The notes below the pieces were generated by a model, which was not told the origin of the DNA, ran no database searches, and worked only from the letters and a program-made list of their open reading frames with translations. Shown here in pieces: positions 56,795-64,000 of a stretch of DNA of 64,000 nucleotides. Origin of the DNA: JBEIFW01 sp046081125 (GTDB taxonomy: Bacteria > Actinomycetota > Acidimicrobiia > Acidimicrobiales > Ilumatobacteraceae); assembly GCA_046081125.1 (NCBI GenBank), contig JBJTVH010000004.1, forward strand, positions 1-64,000, given 5' to 3'. The position numbers and the translations under genes are program-made. Every line of letters begins with the position of its first letter. Positions within the stretch are counted from its first letter, which is position 1.

Positions 56795-59700
56795 GTGTCC
56801 CACGCCCGGGAAACCCCCAGCGCACCCCCCGTCGTGGCCGTGGTCATCGCACACGACCCCGGACCGTCCTTCGACGCGACCCTGGTCTCGCTCGCCGCGC
56901 AGGACTACCCGGCGCTTCGGGTGCTGGTGCTCGACACCTCCGGTGATGCCTCGACGACATCGACAGTCGGGGCCGATCTGCTCGAACGGCTCGCCACCCG
57001 GCTTCCCGACGCCTTCGTGCACCACAGCAGCGCGCCGACCCACGCCGCTGCGGCGAACGAGGTGCTCCAACTCGTCGAAGGCGGCGGCTTCTTCTGCTTC
57101 CTGCACGACGACGTGGAACTCGCGAGCGACGCCGTCCGGCTCCTTGTCGAGGAGCTCTACCGATCCAACGCCGGCATCGTCGGGCCGAAGCTGGTCGACC
57201 GCGACGACCCCCGGCGCCTGCAGGCGGTAGGCCTGGCGCTGGACAAGTTCGGGGAGCTCGCGCCCCCGACCGGCTCCGGGGAACTCGACCAGGAGCAGCA
57301 CGACGCCGTCACCGACGTCTTCGCCCTGCCCAGCGCCTGCCTGCTCGCACGGGCCGACCTGTTCCGAACGCTCGGTGGGTTCGACCCAGCGATCGACGGC
57401 CCGGGTGACGAGATCGATCTGTGCTGGCGGGCCCACGTCAGCGGCGCTCGCGTGCTCGTCGCGCCCGCGGCGAGAGTCGCGCACATCGGACTGGCGACCG
57501 GGGCCTACGACCATCTCGACGATCGGGCCGCACGCAACCGCTTGCGAACGGTGCTCGGCAACTACTCGGTGCTCTCCCTACTGCGCGTCCTGCCGCAATG
57601 GTTCGTGCTGACGCTCGTCCGGTCGATCGGGCTGCTCCTTGTCGGCCGAATCCGGCAAGCCGCCCAACCCGTGGGCGGGTGGGCATGGAACCTTGCCCGG
57701 CTGCCCTCGCTGGTGCGCAAGCGACGAGCCGTGGCCCGGATCCGGCGGGTGCACGACGGAGAGATTCGCCGGCTCCAACGGCGCGGCAGCGCACGACTCG
57801 CCGCCGCGCTGCGCGAGGCGTCCATCGCCCGAGACGACCGCAACGCACGCCTCGCCGGTGGGGTACGCCGCACGATCGAGCAGGTCCGGTCCGGCTCGCA
57901 CTGGCCCACCACCCTCGTGTGGAGCGCACTGGTCGCGCTCGTCGTCATCGGCAGCCGAGGGTTGCTGTCCGACGGCATCGCTCCCGTCGGTCGTCTCTTT
58001 CCGTTCCCCGACGAGGTCGCCGGCCTGTTGCGTCGTCCGTTCGAGGGATGGTCGCCGCAAGGGCTCGGGAGCGCAACCGCCGTTGCGCCCGGACTCGGTG
58101 TGCTCGGGCTCGTCGGCCTGCTGGCCGGCGGCTCGACCGAACTCGCCCGCACGCTGCTCGTCATCCTGCCGGTGGCCGTCGGCCTCCTCGGCATGTGGCG
58201 GCTGACCCGTTCGTTCGGCGTCCGTCGCGCCCGGCTGGTCACGATCGTCGCCTACGCAGCAAATCCACTGCCCTACGCCGCCATCGCCGCCGGCCGCTGG
58301 GACGGCTTGGTCGCCTATGCCGGCTGCGGTTGGCTCATCGGTGCGCTCGGGCGGCTCGCGGGCTGGGCGCCACTGTCCGGGGCTCGCCGGCCCGTCGTGC
58401 AGTCCGTCGCCGGCCTGGCGCTCGGGCTCGCACTGCTCGGGCTCGCGGTACCCGGCCTGGTCCCGGTCGCGATCGGCTGCGCCGTCTTGCTCGCCATCGG
58501 TTCACTCGCGACGGGCGAGCGAACCGGTACCGCGACGCTCCTCACCGGCACGGCGATCGCCGGTGTCGCCGCAGCGGTGCTCCTGCTGCCGTGGTCGTGG
58601 ACGGTGGTCGGTGATCCGGTCACGGCGTTCGACACCGCGCACCGGGTCCCGGGCGCCGATGCCCTCGCCCGCTTCGCACTCTCCGGCGCCGACCCCGGAC
58701 CGTTGCCCTGGGGGTTGTGGGCGGCGGCTGCGGTCGCCCTGGCCATCGGCGGTTCGTGGCGCTCCGCGTGGGGGGCGCGCGCGGCGGTACTCGCCGCGGG
58801 CGCGCTGGTGGCGACGGTCGCCGGCGGCACGGGCGCGCTCGGCATCGAACTGCCCAACCCGGCCGTGACCCTCGCCCCGGCTGCAGCAGGCCTTGCGCTT
58901 GCGGCCGGTGCTGCGATCGCCGCCGCCCAGGTCGATCTGACCGGCACTCGCCTCACCTGGCGCCAGCCGCTGGTGCTCGCGGTGTACGTCGGGCTCGCCG
59001 CCGCAGCCGTCCCGGTCGTCGCACTGGCGACGGACGGGCGGTGGGACCAGCCACGCCGGGGCGACGCCGACGAGCTCGCGCTCCTTCCGGTCGCCGGACC
59101 GGCCGGCGCGATGCGCACGCTCTGGCTCGGCGATCCGGACCGCCTTCCGCTCGCCTCGACGGAGCTGGCCCCGGGAACGGGTTGGGCGCTCGTCGAAGGG
59201 TTCGCACCCACCGTCGAACAGGCGTGGCCCCGGGAGCCGAGCGTCGAGGACCGTGGGGTGATCGATCTGCTCGACGCTGCGCTCGGCGGTCAGACCAACC
59301 GACTCGGTCGCCTCCTCGGGTCGCGAAGCATCCGTTTCTTGGTCCTGCCACGCCCGCAGGATCCGGCGACGGCGTCGCTCGTCGCCGTGCTGCGACGCCA
59401 ACTCGATCTCGCCGAGCTCGACGCCGGAGGCACGTTGGCCGTGTTCGCGAATCAGGCGGCAATCCCGATGCACGCCATGCTGACCGGCGCCGCCCGAGAG
59501 GCGAGCGAACTCGCCGGCGTCGAGTCACTGGCCCGTGCCGATCTCGAGGGCGCCACCTCGGTCCTGGAGCCCGACGGGCCCCTGCGGGCCAGCGGCCCCG
59601 TTCCCGCCGGCACCCTGTTCACCTCGGTCCCCTTCGACAGCGGCTGGCGCCTGCAGGTCGACGGGCGGACGATCCCCCCTCGTCCCGCCTTCGGCTGGGC

Positions 59701-59971
59701 CACGGCCTTCGAGGTCCCGAACGCAGGGATCGCCGTGCTCGAACGACCGGCGCCGGCGAGCCGAACCGCCTGGTCGATCGCTGCCGCCCTGGCCTGGCTC
59801 GTGGCGGTGCGCCTTGCGTGGGCAGGCCGACTCCTACCCCATCGGCGGCCCCGCCCGACCGGCGGCGCGGCACCGGCCCGCCCGCTGATCGCTCTGGAGG
59901 GGGGCCCGACGGACCGCGAGGCCCTCGAGGCGCTGCGGGGGTCCACCTCAGCAGGCGGTGTGGACGCCTGA
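56795..59971 (+). CDS. Giant GT2 glycosyltransferase with multi-helix C-terminus
   Basis: 1058 residues. N-terminal GT2 domain: VVAVVIAHDPGPSFDATLVSLAAQDYP, CFLHDDVELASDAVRLL (DxD-like), then GGFDPAIDGPGDEIDLCWRAHVSG. A basic linker is followed by more than ten membrane helices (for example LVWSALVALVVIGSRGLL, ALGLALLGLAVPGLVPVAIG) and an extracytoplasmic C-terminal domain ending in TLFTSVPFDSGWRLQVDG. Such proteins sit beside DUF5719 genes in many actinobacteria and probably build an envelope glycan. GTG 56795 is preferred over 56738 because of the TAGCGT. Confidence 0.87.
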   Translation: MSHARETPSAPPVVAVVIAHDPGPSFDATLVSLAAQDYPALRVLVLDTSGDASTTSTVGADLLERLATRLPDAFVHHSSAPTHAAAANEVLQLVEGGGFFCFLHDDVELASDAVRLLVEELYRSNAGIVGPKLVDRDDPRRLQAVGLALDKFGELAPPTGSGELDQEQHDAVTDVFALPSACLLARADLFRTLGGFDPAIDGPGDEIDLCWRAHVSGARVLVAPAARVAHIGLATGAYDHLDDRAARNRLRTVLGNYSVLSLLRVLPQWFVLTLVRSIGLLLVGRIRQAAQPVGGWAWNLARLPSLVRKRRAVARIRRVHDGEIRRLQRRGSARLAAALREASIARDDRNARLAGGVRRTIEQVRSGSHWPTTLVWSALVALVVIGSRGLLSDGIAPVGRLFPFPDEVAGLLRRPFEGWSPQGLGSATAVAPGLGVLGLVGLLAGGSTELARTLLVILPVAVGLLGMWRLTRSFGVRRARLVTIVAYAANPLPYAAIAAGRWDGLVAYAGCGWLIGALGRLAGWAPLSGARRPVVQSVAGLALGLALLGLAVPGLVPVAIGCAVLLAIGSLATGERTGTATLLTGTAIAGVAAAVLLLPWSWTVVGDPVTAFDTAHRVPGADALARFALSGADPGPLPWGLWAAAAVALAIGGSWRSAWGARAAVLAAGALVATVAGGTGALGIELPNPAVTLAPAAAGLALAAGAAIAAAQVDLTGTRLTWRQPLVLAVYVGLAAAAVPVVALATDGRWDQPRRGDADELALLPVAGPAGAMRTLWLGDPDRLPLASTELAPGTGWALVEGFAPTVEQAWPREPSVEDRGVIDLLDAALGGQTNRLGRLLGSRSIRFLVLPRPQDPATASLVAVLRRQLDLAELDAGGTLAVFANQAAIPMHAMLTGAAREASELAGVESLARADLEGATSVLEPDGPLRASGPVPAGTLFTSVPFDSGWRLQVDGRTIPPRPAFGWATAFEVPNAGIAVLERPAPASRTAWSIAAALAWLVAVRLAWAGRLLPHRRPRPTGGAAPARPLIALEGGPTDREALEALRGSTSAGGVDA

Positions 59972-60008
59972 TGAGCAGCCCCGAAGACCGCCGCATCCGG
60001 AGCCCACA

Positions 60009-61457
60009 GTGCGGGTGCTGACCCGGCTCGCGCCGGTCGCGCTCGTCGCCGCGGGGCTGGTCGGAGCCGCAGCCCTGGACGAGCGCAGCACCGCCACCGA
60101 TGCGGTCCGCTTCTGGGAGGGCGATCGGTCTCCGATGCCGGCTGCGTTCCCAGCGGATGCGCTGACGTCGAGTTGGTTCTGCCCCGGCGTGCCGGTCGGA
60201 CCCGGGGTGAGCAGCCGGGTCAGCCTGCTGAACCTCACCGAGGCCGACGTCGTGGCGACCGTGACGGTCCACCCGACCGGCGGCCGCCCGACGACGGTCG
60301 CCGTGACCGCCCGAGGGTTCGCTCGGACGGAGGTGGCCCTGGCTGACGCCGGCGCGCCCGCCGGTCACGCCGCCGCCCTCGTCGAGGTGGCCGGCGCCGG
60401 TCTCCTGGCCGAGCAGGTCGCCGTCACGCCAGCCGGCCGTGCGTCGTCACCCTGCGCGACCGAGCCGTCGCCGACGTGGTTCGTCGCCGACGGGGCGTCG
60501 ACCACCGAGGTGACCAACGCCGTCACGTTGTTCAACCCGTTCCCCGACGACCTGGTCGTCGACGTGACGGCAACCACCGAGGAGGGGACTCGGGCGTCCA
60601 AGGCGCTCCAGGGCCTGGTCGTCGCGCCCCGGTCGCTGCGTGTCGTCGACCTGGGCGACACGGTGAAGGCGAAAGAGCGCGTGGCGGTCGCTGCAGTGGC
60701 TCGCACCGGCCGGTTCGTTCTCGGTCGGCTCCAGACGGCATCCGGCGCCCGGCGCGAACTCGCCGCCGGACTCGGGGCCCCGGCCCCGGCAACGAGTTGG
60801 ACCTTCGCGGCCGCACCCAAACAGAACGGCCTGTTCACCCGCTTCACGATCTTCAACCCCGACCCGACCGACGCAGAGGTGAGCTTGACCCTCTATCCGG
60901 CGGGTGGGTCGCCCGGATCGAACTCCACCGCCACGGCATCCGGCGCCACACCCGCCGCCGGTGCCGGCAACCCGCCGATCCGGCGCACGGTGAAGGCCCG
61001 CTCCAGCGTGCTGATCAACCTGGCCGAGCTCACCGAGGTCCCCGATGGCGCATACGCCGCTGTCCTGACGGCGAACGCCGGTGTCGTCGTCGAGCGGGTG
61101 CGCGCCGCCGGAGACGGGCGCGCCGCAGTCCAGTTCGGAGCGCGCGCCGCCGCGCAGCGTTGGTGGTTCGTCGGAGCTGCCGGTCCGCTCTCGACCCGCA
61201 TCACGGTCTTCAACGCCACCGGTGTCGAGGCCACGGCGACCGTCGAGCGGGTCGGCCCAGCCGGCCCGACCGCCGTCGCGGGAATCGCTCCTCTGGCGCT
61301 GCCGCCGGGCGGGTCGGGTTCGGTGGTGTTCGAGGGCCCGTTGGCCGACGGACCGTTCGTGGTCGTCGCCGACCAACCCGTCGTCGTCGAGCGGCTCGAA
61401 TCAACCGATCAGCCGCCGGCGTGGAGCACCTCCTCAGGTATCCCGGAGCTGCGATGA
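60009..61457 (+). CDS. Secreted DUF5719-like protein
   Basis: 482 residues from GTG 60009, which gives a clean signal segment (MRVLTRLAPVALVAAGLVGAAAL). The rest consists of repeated beta domains: SSWFCPGVPVGPGVSSRVSLLNLTEADVVATVTVHP, NAVTLFNPFPDDLVVDVTATTEEG, TRFTIFNPDPTDAEVSLTLYP, TRITVFNATGVEATATVERV. This order after a GT2 giant matches the DUF5719 family. The upstream GTG 59958 would overlap the GT2 gene and bury the signal peptide. Role probably in envelope glycan assembly. Confidence 0.78.
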   Translation: MRVLTRLAPVALVAAGLVGAAALDERSTATDAVRFWEGDRSPMPAAFPADALTSSWFCPGVPVGPGVSSRVSLLNLTEADVVATVTVHPTGGRPTTVAVTARGFARTEVALADAGAPAGHAAALVEVAGAGLLAEQVAVTPAGRASSPCATEPSPTWFVADGASTTEVTNAVTLFNPFPDDLVVDVTATTEEGTRASKALQGLVVAPRSLRVVDLGDTVKAKERVAVAAVARTGRFVLGRLQTASGARRELAAGLGAPAPATSWTFAAAPKQNGLFTRFTIFNPDPTDAEVSLTLYPAGGSPGSNSTATASGATPAAGAGNPPIRRTVKARSSVLINLAELTEVPDGAYAAVLTANAGVVVERVRAAGDGRAAVQFGARAAAQRWWFVGAAGPLSTRITVFNATGVEATATVERVGPAGPTAVAGIAPLALPPGGSGSVVFEGPLADGPFVVVADQPVVVERLESTDQPPAWSTSSGIPELR

Positions 61458-61900
61458 GCGTTGTCCAAGCTCTCGTTGCGGTTGCGGTCGCCGCTGTCGC
61501 CGCCGCCGCTGCGCGGGTCCTGCGCCGACGGCGGCCCGACGACGGGCCGACACAGCCTCGTACGTTCCTCGCACCGGCCCAGCTCGACCGGCGGGACTTC
61601 GCTCGCCCCGAGGCCGAGTGGCTCGTCGCCGTGTTCTCGTCGGCCAGCTGTCAGACCTGTGCCTCGATGGTGGCCAAGGCGGCCGTGTTGGCCAGCGAGA
61701 CCGTCGCCGTCGACGACGTCGAGGTCTCGGCCCGCGCCGAGCTCCACCGGCGCTACGCCATCGACGCTGTACCGATCGTCGTGATCGCCGACCGGGACGG
61801 CGTCGTCCGCAAGAGCTTCGTCGGACCCGCCTCGGCCACCGACGTGTGGGCCGCGGTCGCCGAAGCCCGCAATCCCGGCTCGACCCCGCACCCGCTCTAG
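61454..61900 (+). CDS. Membrane-anchored thioredoxin-like protein
   Basis: 148 residues: an N-terminal alanine/valine helix (VQALVAVAVAAVAAAAARVL), a basic stop-transfer patch (RRRRP), then a thioredoxin fold with Cys-Gln-Thr-Cys (SSASCQTCASMV) and cis-Pro region (YAIDAVPIVVIADRDGVVRKSFVG). Topology by the positive-inside rule puts the active site on the cytoplasmic side. ATG 61454 overlaps the DUF5719-like stop (ATGA), so it belongs to the GT2 operon. Confidence 0.82.
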   Translation: MSVVQALVAVAVAAVAAAAARVLRRRRPDDGPTQPRTFLAPAQLDRRDFARPEAEWLVAVFSSASCQTCASMVAKAAVLASETVAVDDVEVSARAELHRRYAIDAVPIVVIADRDGVVRKSFVGPASATDVWAAVAEARNPGSTPHPL

Positions 61901-61909
61901 GCGCCCGCC

Positions 61910-62908
61910 TCAGCCGGCGAGCCGATGGGCGATCTCGTCGCCGATCTCCGAGGTCGTGCCCGACGGCTGCGGGCTGCAGGCCTCGCGCACCCGGTTCGCC
62001 GCGTCGGACTCCCCGAGGAAGTCGAGCATCAACGCCGCCGACAGGATCGCTGCGACCGGGTTGGCCTTGCCGGTGCCCACGATGTCGGGCGCCGAGCCGT
62101 GCACGGGTTCGAACATCGACGGCCCGGTTCGGGCCGGGTTGAGATTCGCGGACGAGGCCAGACCGATACCACCCGACACCGCACCGCCGAGGTCCGTGAG
62201 GATGTCGCCGAACAGATTGTCGGTGACGATCACGTCGTAGCGGTGGGGATCCTGCACGAAGTAGATGCAGGCGGCGTCGACGTGGTTGTACGCCGTCGCC
62301 ACATCCGGGTACTCGGCGGCGACCTCGCCGAACGTCCGCTCCCAGAGGTTGCCGGCGAAGGTGAGCACGTTCGTCTTGTGCACGAGCGTCAGATGCTTGC
62401 GCCGGCTTCGGGCGAGATCGAAGGCGTACCGCACGCAGCGCTCGACCCCCATGCGGGTGTTGACCGAGCCCTGCGTGGCCACCTCGTGCGGGGTACCACG
62501 TCGCAGAACGCCGCCTTCACCGACGTAGGGCCCCTCGGTGTTCTCCCGGATCACGATGAAGTCGTGCGGGCGATCGTGGCCCGGCGCAGTGCCGACGAAG
62601 GGGCGTTGGTTCACGTAGAGATCGAGCTCGAAGCGCATCTTCAGCAGCAGGCCACGCTCGATGACTCCGGGCGGCACCGCCGGCGTGCCGACGGCACCGA
62701 GCAGGATCGCGTCGAAGCCGCGCAACGCCGCCAGGGTGTCGTCCGAAAGGATCTCCCCGTCGCGCAGGTACCGGGCACCACCGAGGTCGAATGCCTCCGT
62801 GGTGAGGGCCACCCCGGCGGCCTGGATCACCTTGAGGGCCTCCGCGGTAACCTCCGGACCGATGCCGTCGCCGCCGATCACGGCCAACCGATGCGTCACG
62901 CTGGACAT
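61910..62908 (-). CDS. leuB: 3-isopropylmalate dehydrogenase
   Basis: 332 residues, somewhat short for LeuB, like the actinobacterial form. RLAVIGGDGIGPEVTAEALKVIQ, LLLKMRFELDLYVNQRPF, VIRENTEGPYVGEGG and NLFGDILTDLGGAVSGGIGLASSANLNP carry the substrate, metal and NAD residues. It performs oxidative decarboxylation in leucine synthesis. Tartrate or homoisocitrate dehydrogenase are alternatives. ATG 62908 follows minus-strand TAAGCT. Confidence 0.9.
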   Translation of the reverse strand: MSSVTHRLAVIGGDGIGPEVTAEALKVIQAAGVALTTEAFDLGGARYLRDGEILSDDTLAALRGFDAILLGAVGTPAVPPGVIERGLLLKMRFELDLYVNQRPFVGTAPGHDRPHDFIVIRENTEGPYVGEGGVLRRGTPHEVATQGSVNTRMGVERCVRYAFDLARSRRKHLTLVHKTNVLTFAGNLWERTFGEVAAEYPDVATAYNHVDAACIYFVQDPHRYDVIVTDNLFGDILTDLGGAVSGGIGLASSANLNPARTGPSMFEPVHGSAPDIVGTGKANPVAAILSAALMLDFLGESDAANRVREACSPQPSGTTSEIGDEIAHRLAG

Positions 62909-62916
62909 GGCGGTCG

Positions 62917-62922
62917 AGCTTA
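62917..62922 (-). promoter_or_regulatory. Leaderless-type -10 hexamer for leuB
   Basis: Minus-strand TAAGCT ends 8 nt before ATG 62908. Confidence 0.45.
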
Positions 62923-62951
62923 CGCGTCGACCACATCCGGGCCCCGGCCGA

Positions 62952-62957
62952 TAGCGT
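62952..62957 (+). promoter_or_regulatory. Leaderless-type -10 hexamer for greA
   Basis: TAGCGT ends 7 nt before ATG 62965. Confidence 0.5.
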
Positions 62958-62964
62958 TCCGCTC

Positions 62965-63441
62965 ATGGCCGAGGCCCATCACCTGTCGCGAGCCGCATTC
63001 CAGCGGCTGAAGGCCGAGCACGAAGACCTCACGACCCGGGGCCGGATCGAGATCGCGCAGGCGATCGAGCGAGCCCGAGAACTCGGCGACCTCTCCGAGA
63101 ACGGCGATTACCACGCGGCGAAGGACGCTCAGGGCCACATGGAGGGCCGCATCCGCCAACTGGCGCAGATCCTCGAGCACGCCGTCGTCGTCGAGGGCGG
63201 CGACGACGGCACGGCCGCGGCCGGCACCGTCGTCACGATCGTGTTCGACGGCGACGACGACGACATGGCCGAGCGATACCTGATCGGCCACATCGAGGAG
63301 CGGTCCGCCGATCTCCACTTGATCTCTCCCGGCTCGCCGCTGGGCTCGGCGCTGATCGGTCACCGGGTCGGCGACACGGTCTCCTACGCGGCGCCCAATG
63401 GTGAGTTGCGCGTCCGCATCCTCGAGGTCGAGCCCGCCTGA
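62965..63441 (+). CDS. greA: Transcription elongation factor GreA
   Basis: 158 residues, standard length. The N-terminal coiled coil (RAAFQRLKAEHEDL, IEIAQAIERARELGDLSENGDYHAAKDAQ) carries the acidic tip residues in GDLSENGDY that stimulate RNA polymerase cleavage; the C-terminal FKBP-like domain contains LISPGSPLGSALIGHRVGDTV. It rescues backtracked polymerase. A hydrolase gene follows 17 bp downstream. Confidence 0.94.
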   Translation: MAEAHHLSRAAFQRLKAEHEDLTTRGRIEIAQAIERARELGDLSENGDYHAAKDAQGHMEGRIRQLAQILEHAVVVEGGDDGTAAAGTVVTIVFDGDDDDMAERYLIGHIEERSADLHLISPGSPLGSALIGHRVGDTVSYAAPNGELRVRILEVEPA

Positions 63442-63458
63442 GCGGGCCCGAACGAGCC

Positions 63459-64000
63459 GTGATCACGCTCCCACCGGGTCGCCCCGTCGAACTGCAGGGT
63501 CGGGGCACCACGTTCGTGCGGGAAGTCGCCGGCGCCGACCGGGCGGTGCTGTTGCTCCACGGATGGACGGTGTCGGCGTCGCTGAACTGGTTTCCCGTGT
63601 TCGGGCCGCTCGCCGGGCGCTACCGGCTGATCGCTCCCGATCACCGTGGCCACGGACAGGGCATCCGGTCGGTGGAGCGGTTCTCCCTCGAGGCCTGCGC
63701 CGACGACGCCGCCGCCTTGCTCGAGCACCTCGGAACCGGGCCGGCCATCGTGGTCGGGTACTCGATGGGCGGCACGGTCGCTCAGCTGCTCTGGCGCCGC
63801 CATCCGAACCTGGTCCGCGGTCTGGTGCTCTGCGCAACCGCCGGTCAGTTCCTTCGATCGACCGGCGAGCAGGTCTACTTCGGCGGCCTGCGCGCCCTCG
63901 CCGGTGTCTCCCGCCGCACGCCGGTGCGAACCCGTCAGGCCGTCGCCGACTGGCTCATCGAGCGACGGGTCGACGACCCCTGGGTCGCGCAGGAACTCCG
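63459..64000 (+). CDS. Alpha/beta hydrolase, cut off by the window end
   Basis: At least 180 residues from GTG 63459, open at 64000. VLLLHGWTVSASLNWFPVFGPLAGRYRLIAPDHRGHGQG contains the HG oxyanion motif, and VVGYSMGGTVAQLLWRRHP the nucleophile Ser. The acid and His lie beyond the window. Esterase or lipase-like; the substrate is unknown. The start follows greA by 17 bp, so it could be read from the same transcript. Confidence 0.83.
   Translation, partial: MITLPPGRPVELQGRGTTFVREVAGADRAVLLLHGWTVSASLNWFPVFGPLAGRYRLIAPDHRGHGQGIRSVERFSLEACADDAAALLEHLGTGPAIVVGYSMGGTVAQLLWRRHPNLVRGLVLCATAGQFLRSTGEQVYFGGLRALAGVSRRTPVRTRQAVADWLIERRVDDPWVAQEL

Noticed and set aside
1..64000. CRISPR arrays, tRNA/rRNA genes, insertion sequences, prophage or plasmid functions
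   Set aside because: No regularly spaced repeats, cloverleaf sequences, transposase, integrase or replication genes were seen; the block reads as ordinary chromosome.

Overview
The window is very GC-rich and densely coded, and reads as an actinobacterium of the Acidimicrobiia type. That placement is an inference from gene content: a mycothiol S-conjugate amidase (Mca), coenzyme F420 synthesis (cofD, cofE) with two probable F420 users, many acyl-CoA dehydrogenases, and a large GT2 membrane glycosyltransferase followed by a DUF5719-like secreted protein. I saw no rRNA, tRNA, CRISPR array or insertion sequence, and no gene-free stretch exceeds about 200 bases. At least 28 genes carry a TANNNT hexamer 6 to 10 nt before the start codon, which suggests leaderless transcription is common; I used this signal to choose several starts.

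Layout. Positions 1-4.8 kb hold a thiolase, a nuclease lipoprotein, an AhpD-like protein, a YdjC-type deacetylase and the mca/SCP2 pair. From 4.8 to 7.7 kb a PAS-GGDEF-EAL protein faces a coiled-coil protein coupled to a photoactive-yellow-protein-like PAS domain that has lost its chromophore cysteine. From 7.7 to 14.6 kb lie acyl-CoA dehydrogenases, a phosphatase, a DUF971/rhomboid pair, an HD hydrolase and a Tam-like methyltransferase. From 14.6 to 18.3 kb is a MoxR-DUF58-transglutaminase operon with two lesions: an in-frame amber codon in moxR and a frameshift in the transglutaminase gene. From 18.3 to 27.5 kb are glutathione peroxidase, an LLM oxidoreductase, metallo-hydrolases, an ABC-F ATPase, pncB, dienelactone hydrolase and polysaccharide deacetylase.

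At 27.5-28.1 kb is a strong selenoprotein candidate. It is an AhpD/CMD-family gene whose second CxxC cysteine codon is TGA, and a hairpin 25 nt downstream fits the published bacterial SECIS rules. It is translationally coupled to a solute-binding-like protein without a signal peptide, next to genes typical of L-fucose/L-fuconate catabolism (SDR, fuconate dehydratase-like enolase, aldo-keto reductase) at 28-32 kb.

From 32 to 44.3 kb is mixed accessory metabolism: two acyl-CoA dehydrogenases, an MFS carrier, a PPOX-type F420 protein, an epoxide hydrolase, an amidohydrolase, an AlkB-like dioxygenase, an Eis-like acetyltransferase, a second AhpD protein, a thioesterase and an ArfB-like hydrolase. 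From 44.4 to 61.9 kb is a cell-envelope block with cofE-cofD embedded in it: two GT4 glycosyltransferases, a sugar nucleotidyltransferase, an epimerase, a GDP-mannose dehydratase homologue, a flippase, a SpoIID protein with three beta-repeat modules, the GT2 giant, a DUF5719-like protein and a thioredoxin-like protein. The window closes with leuB, greA and a truncated alpha/beta hydrolase.
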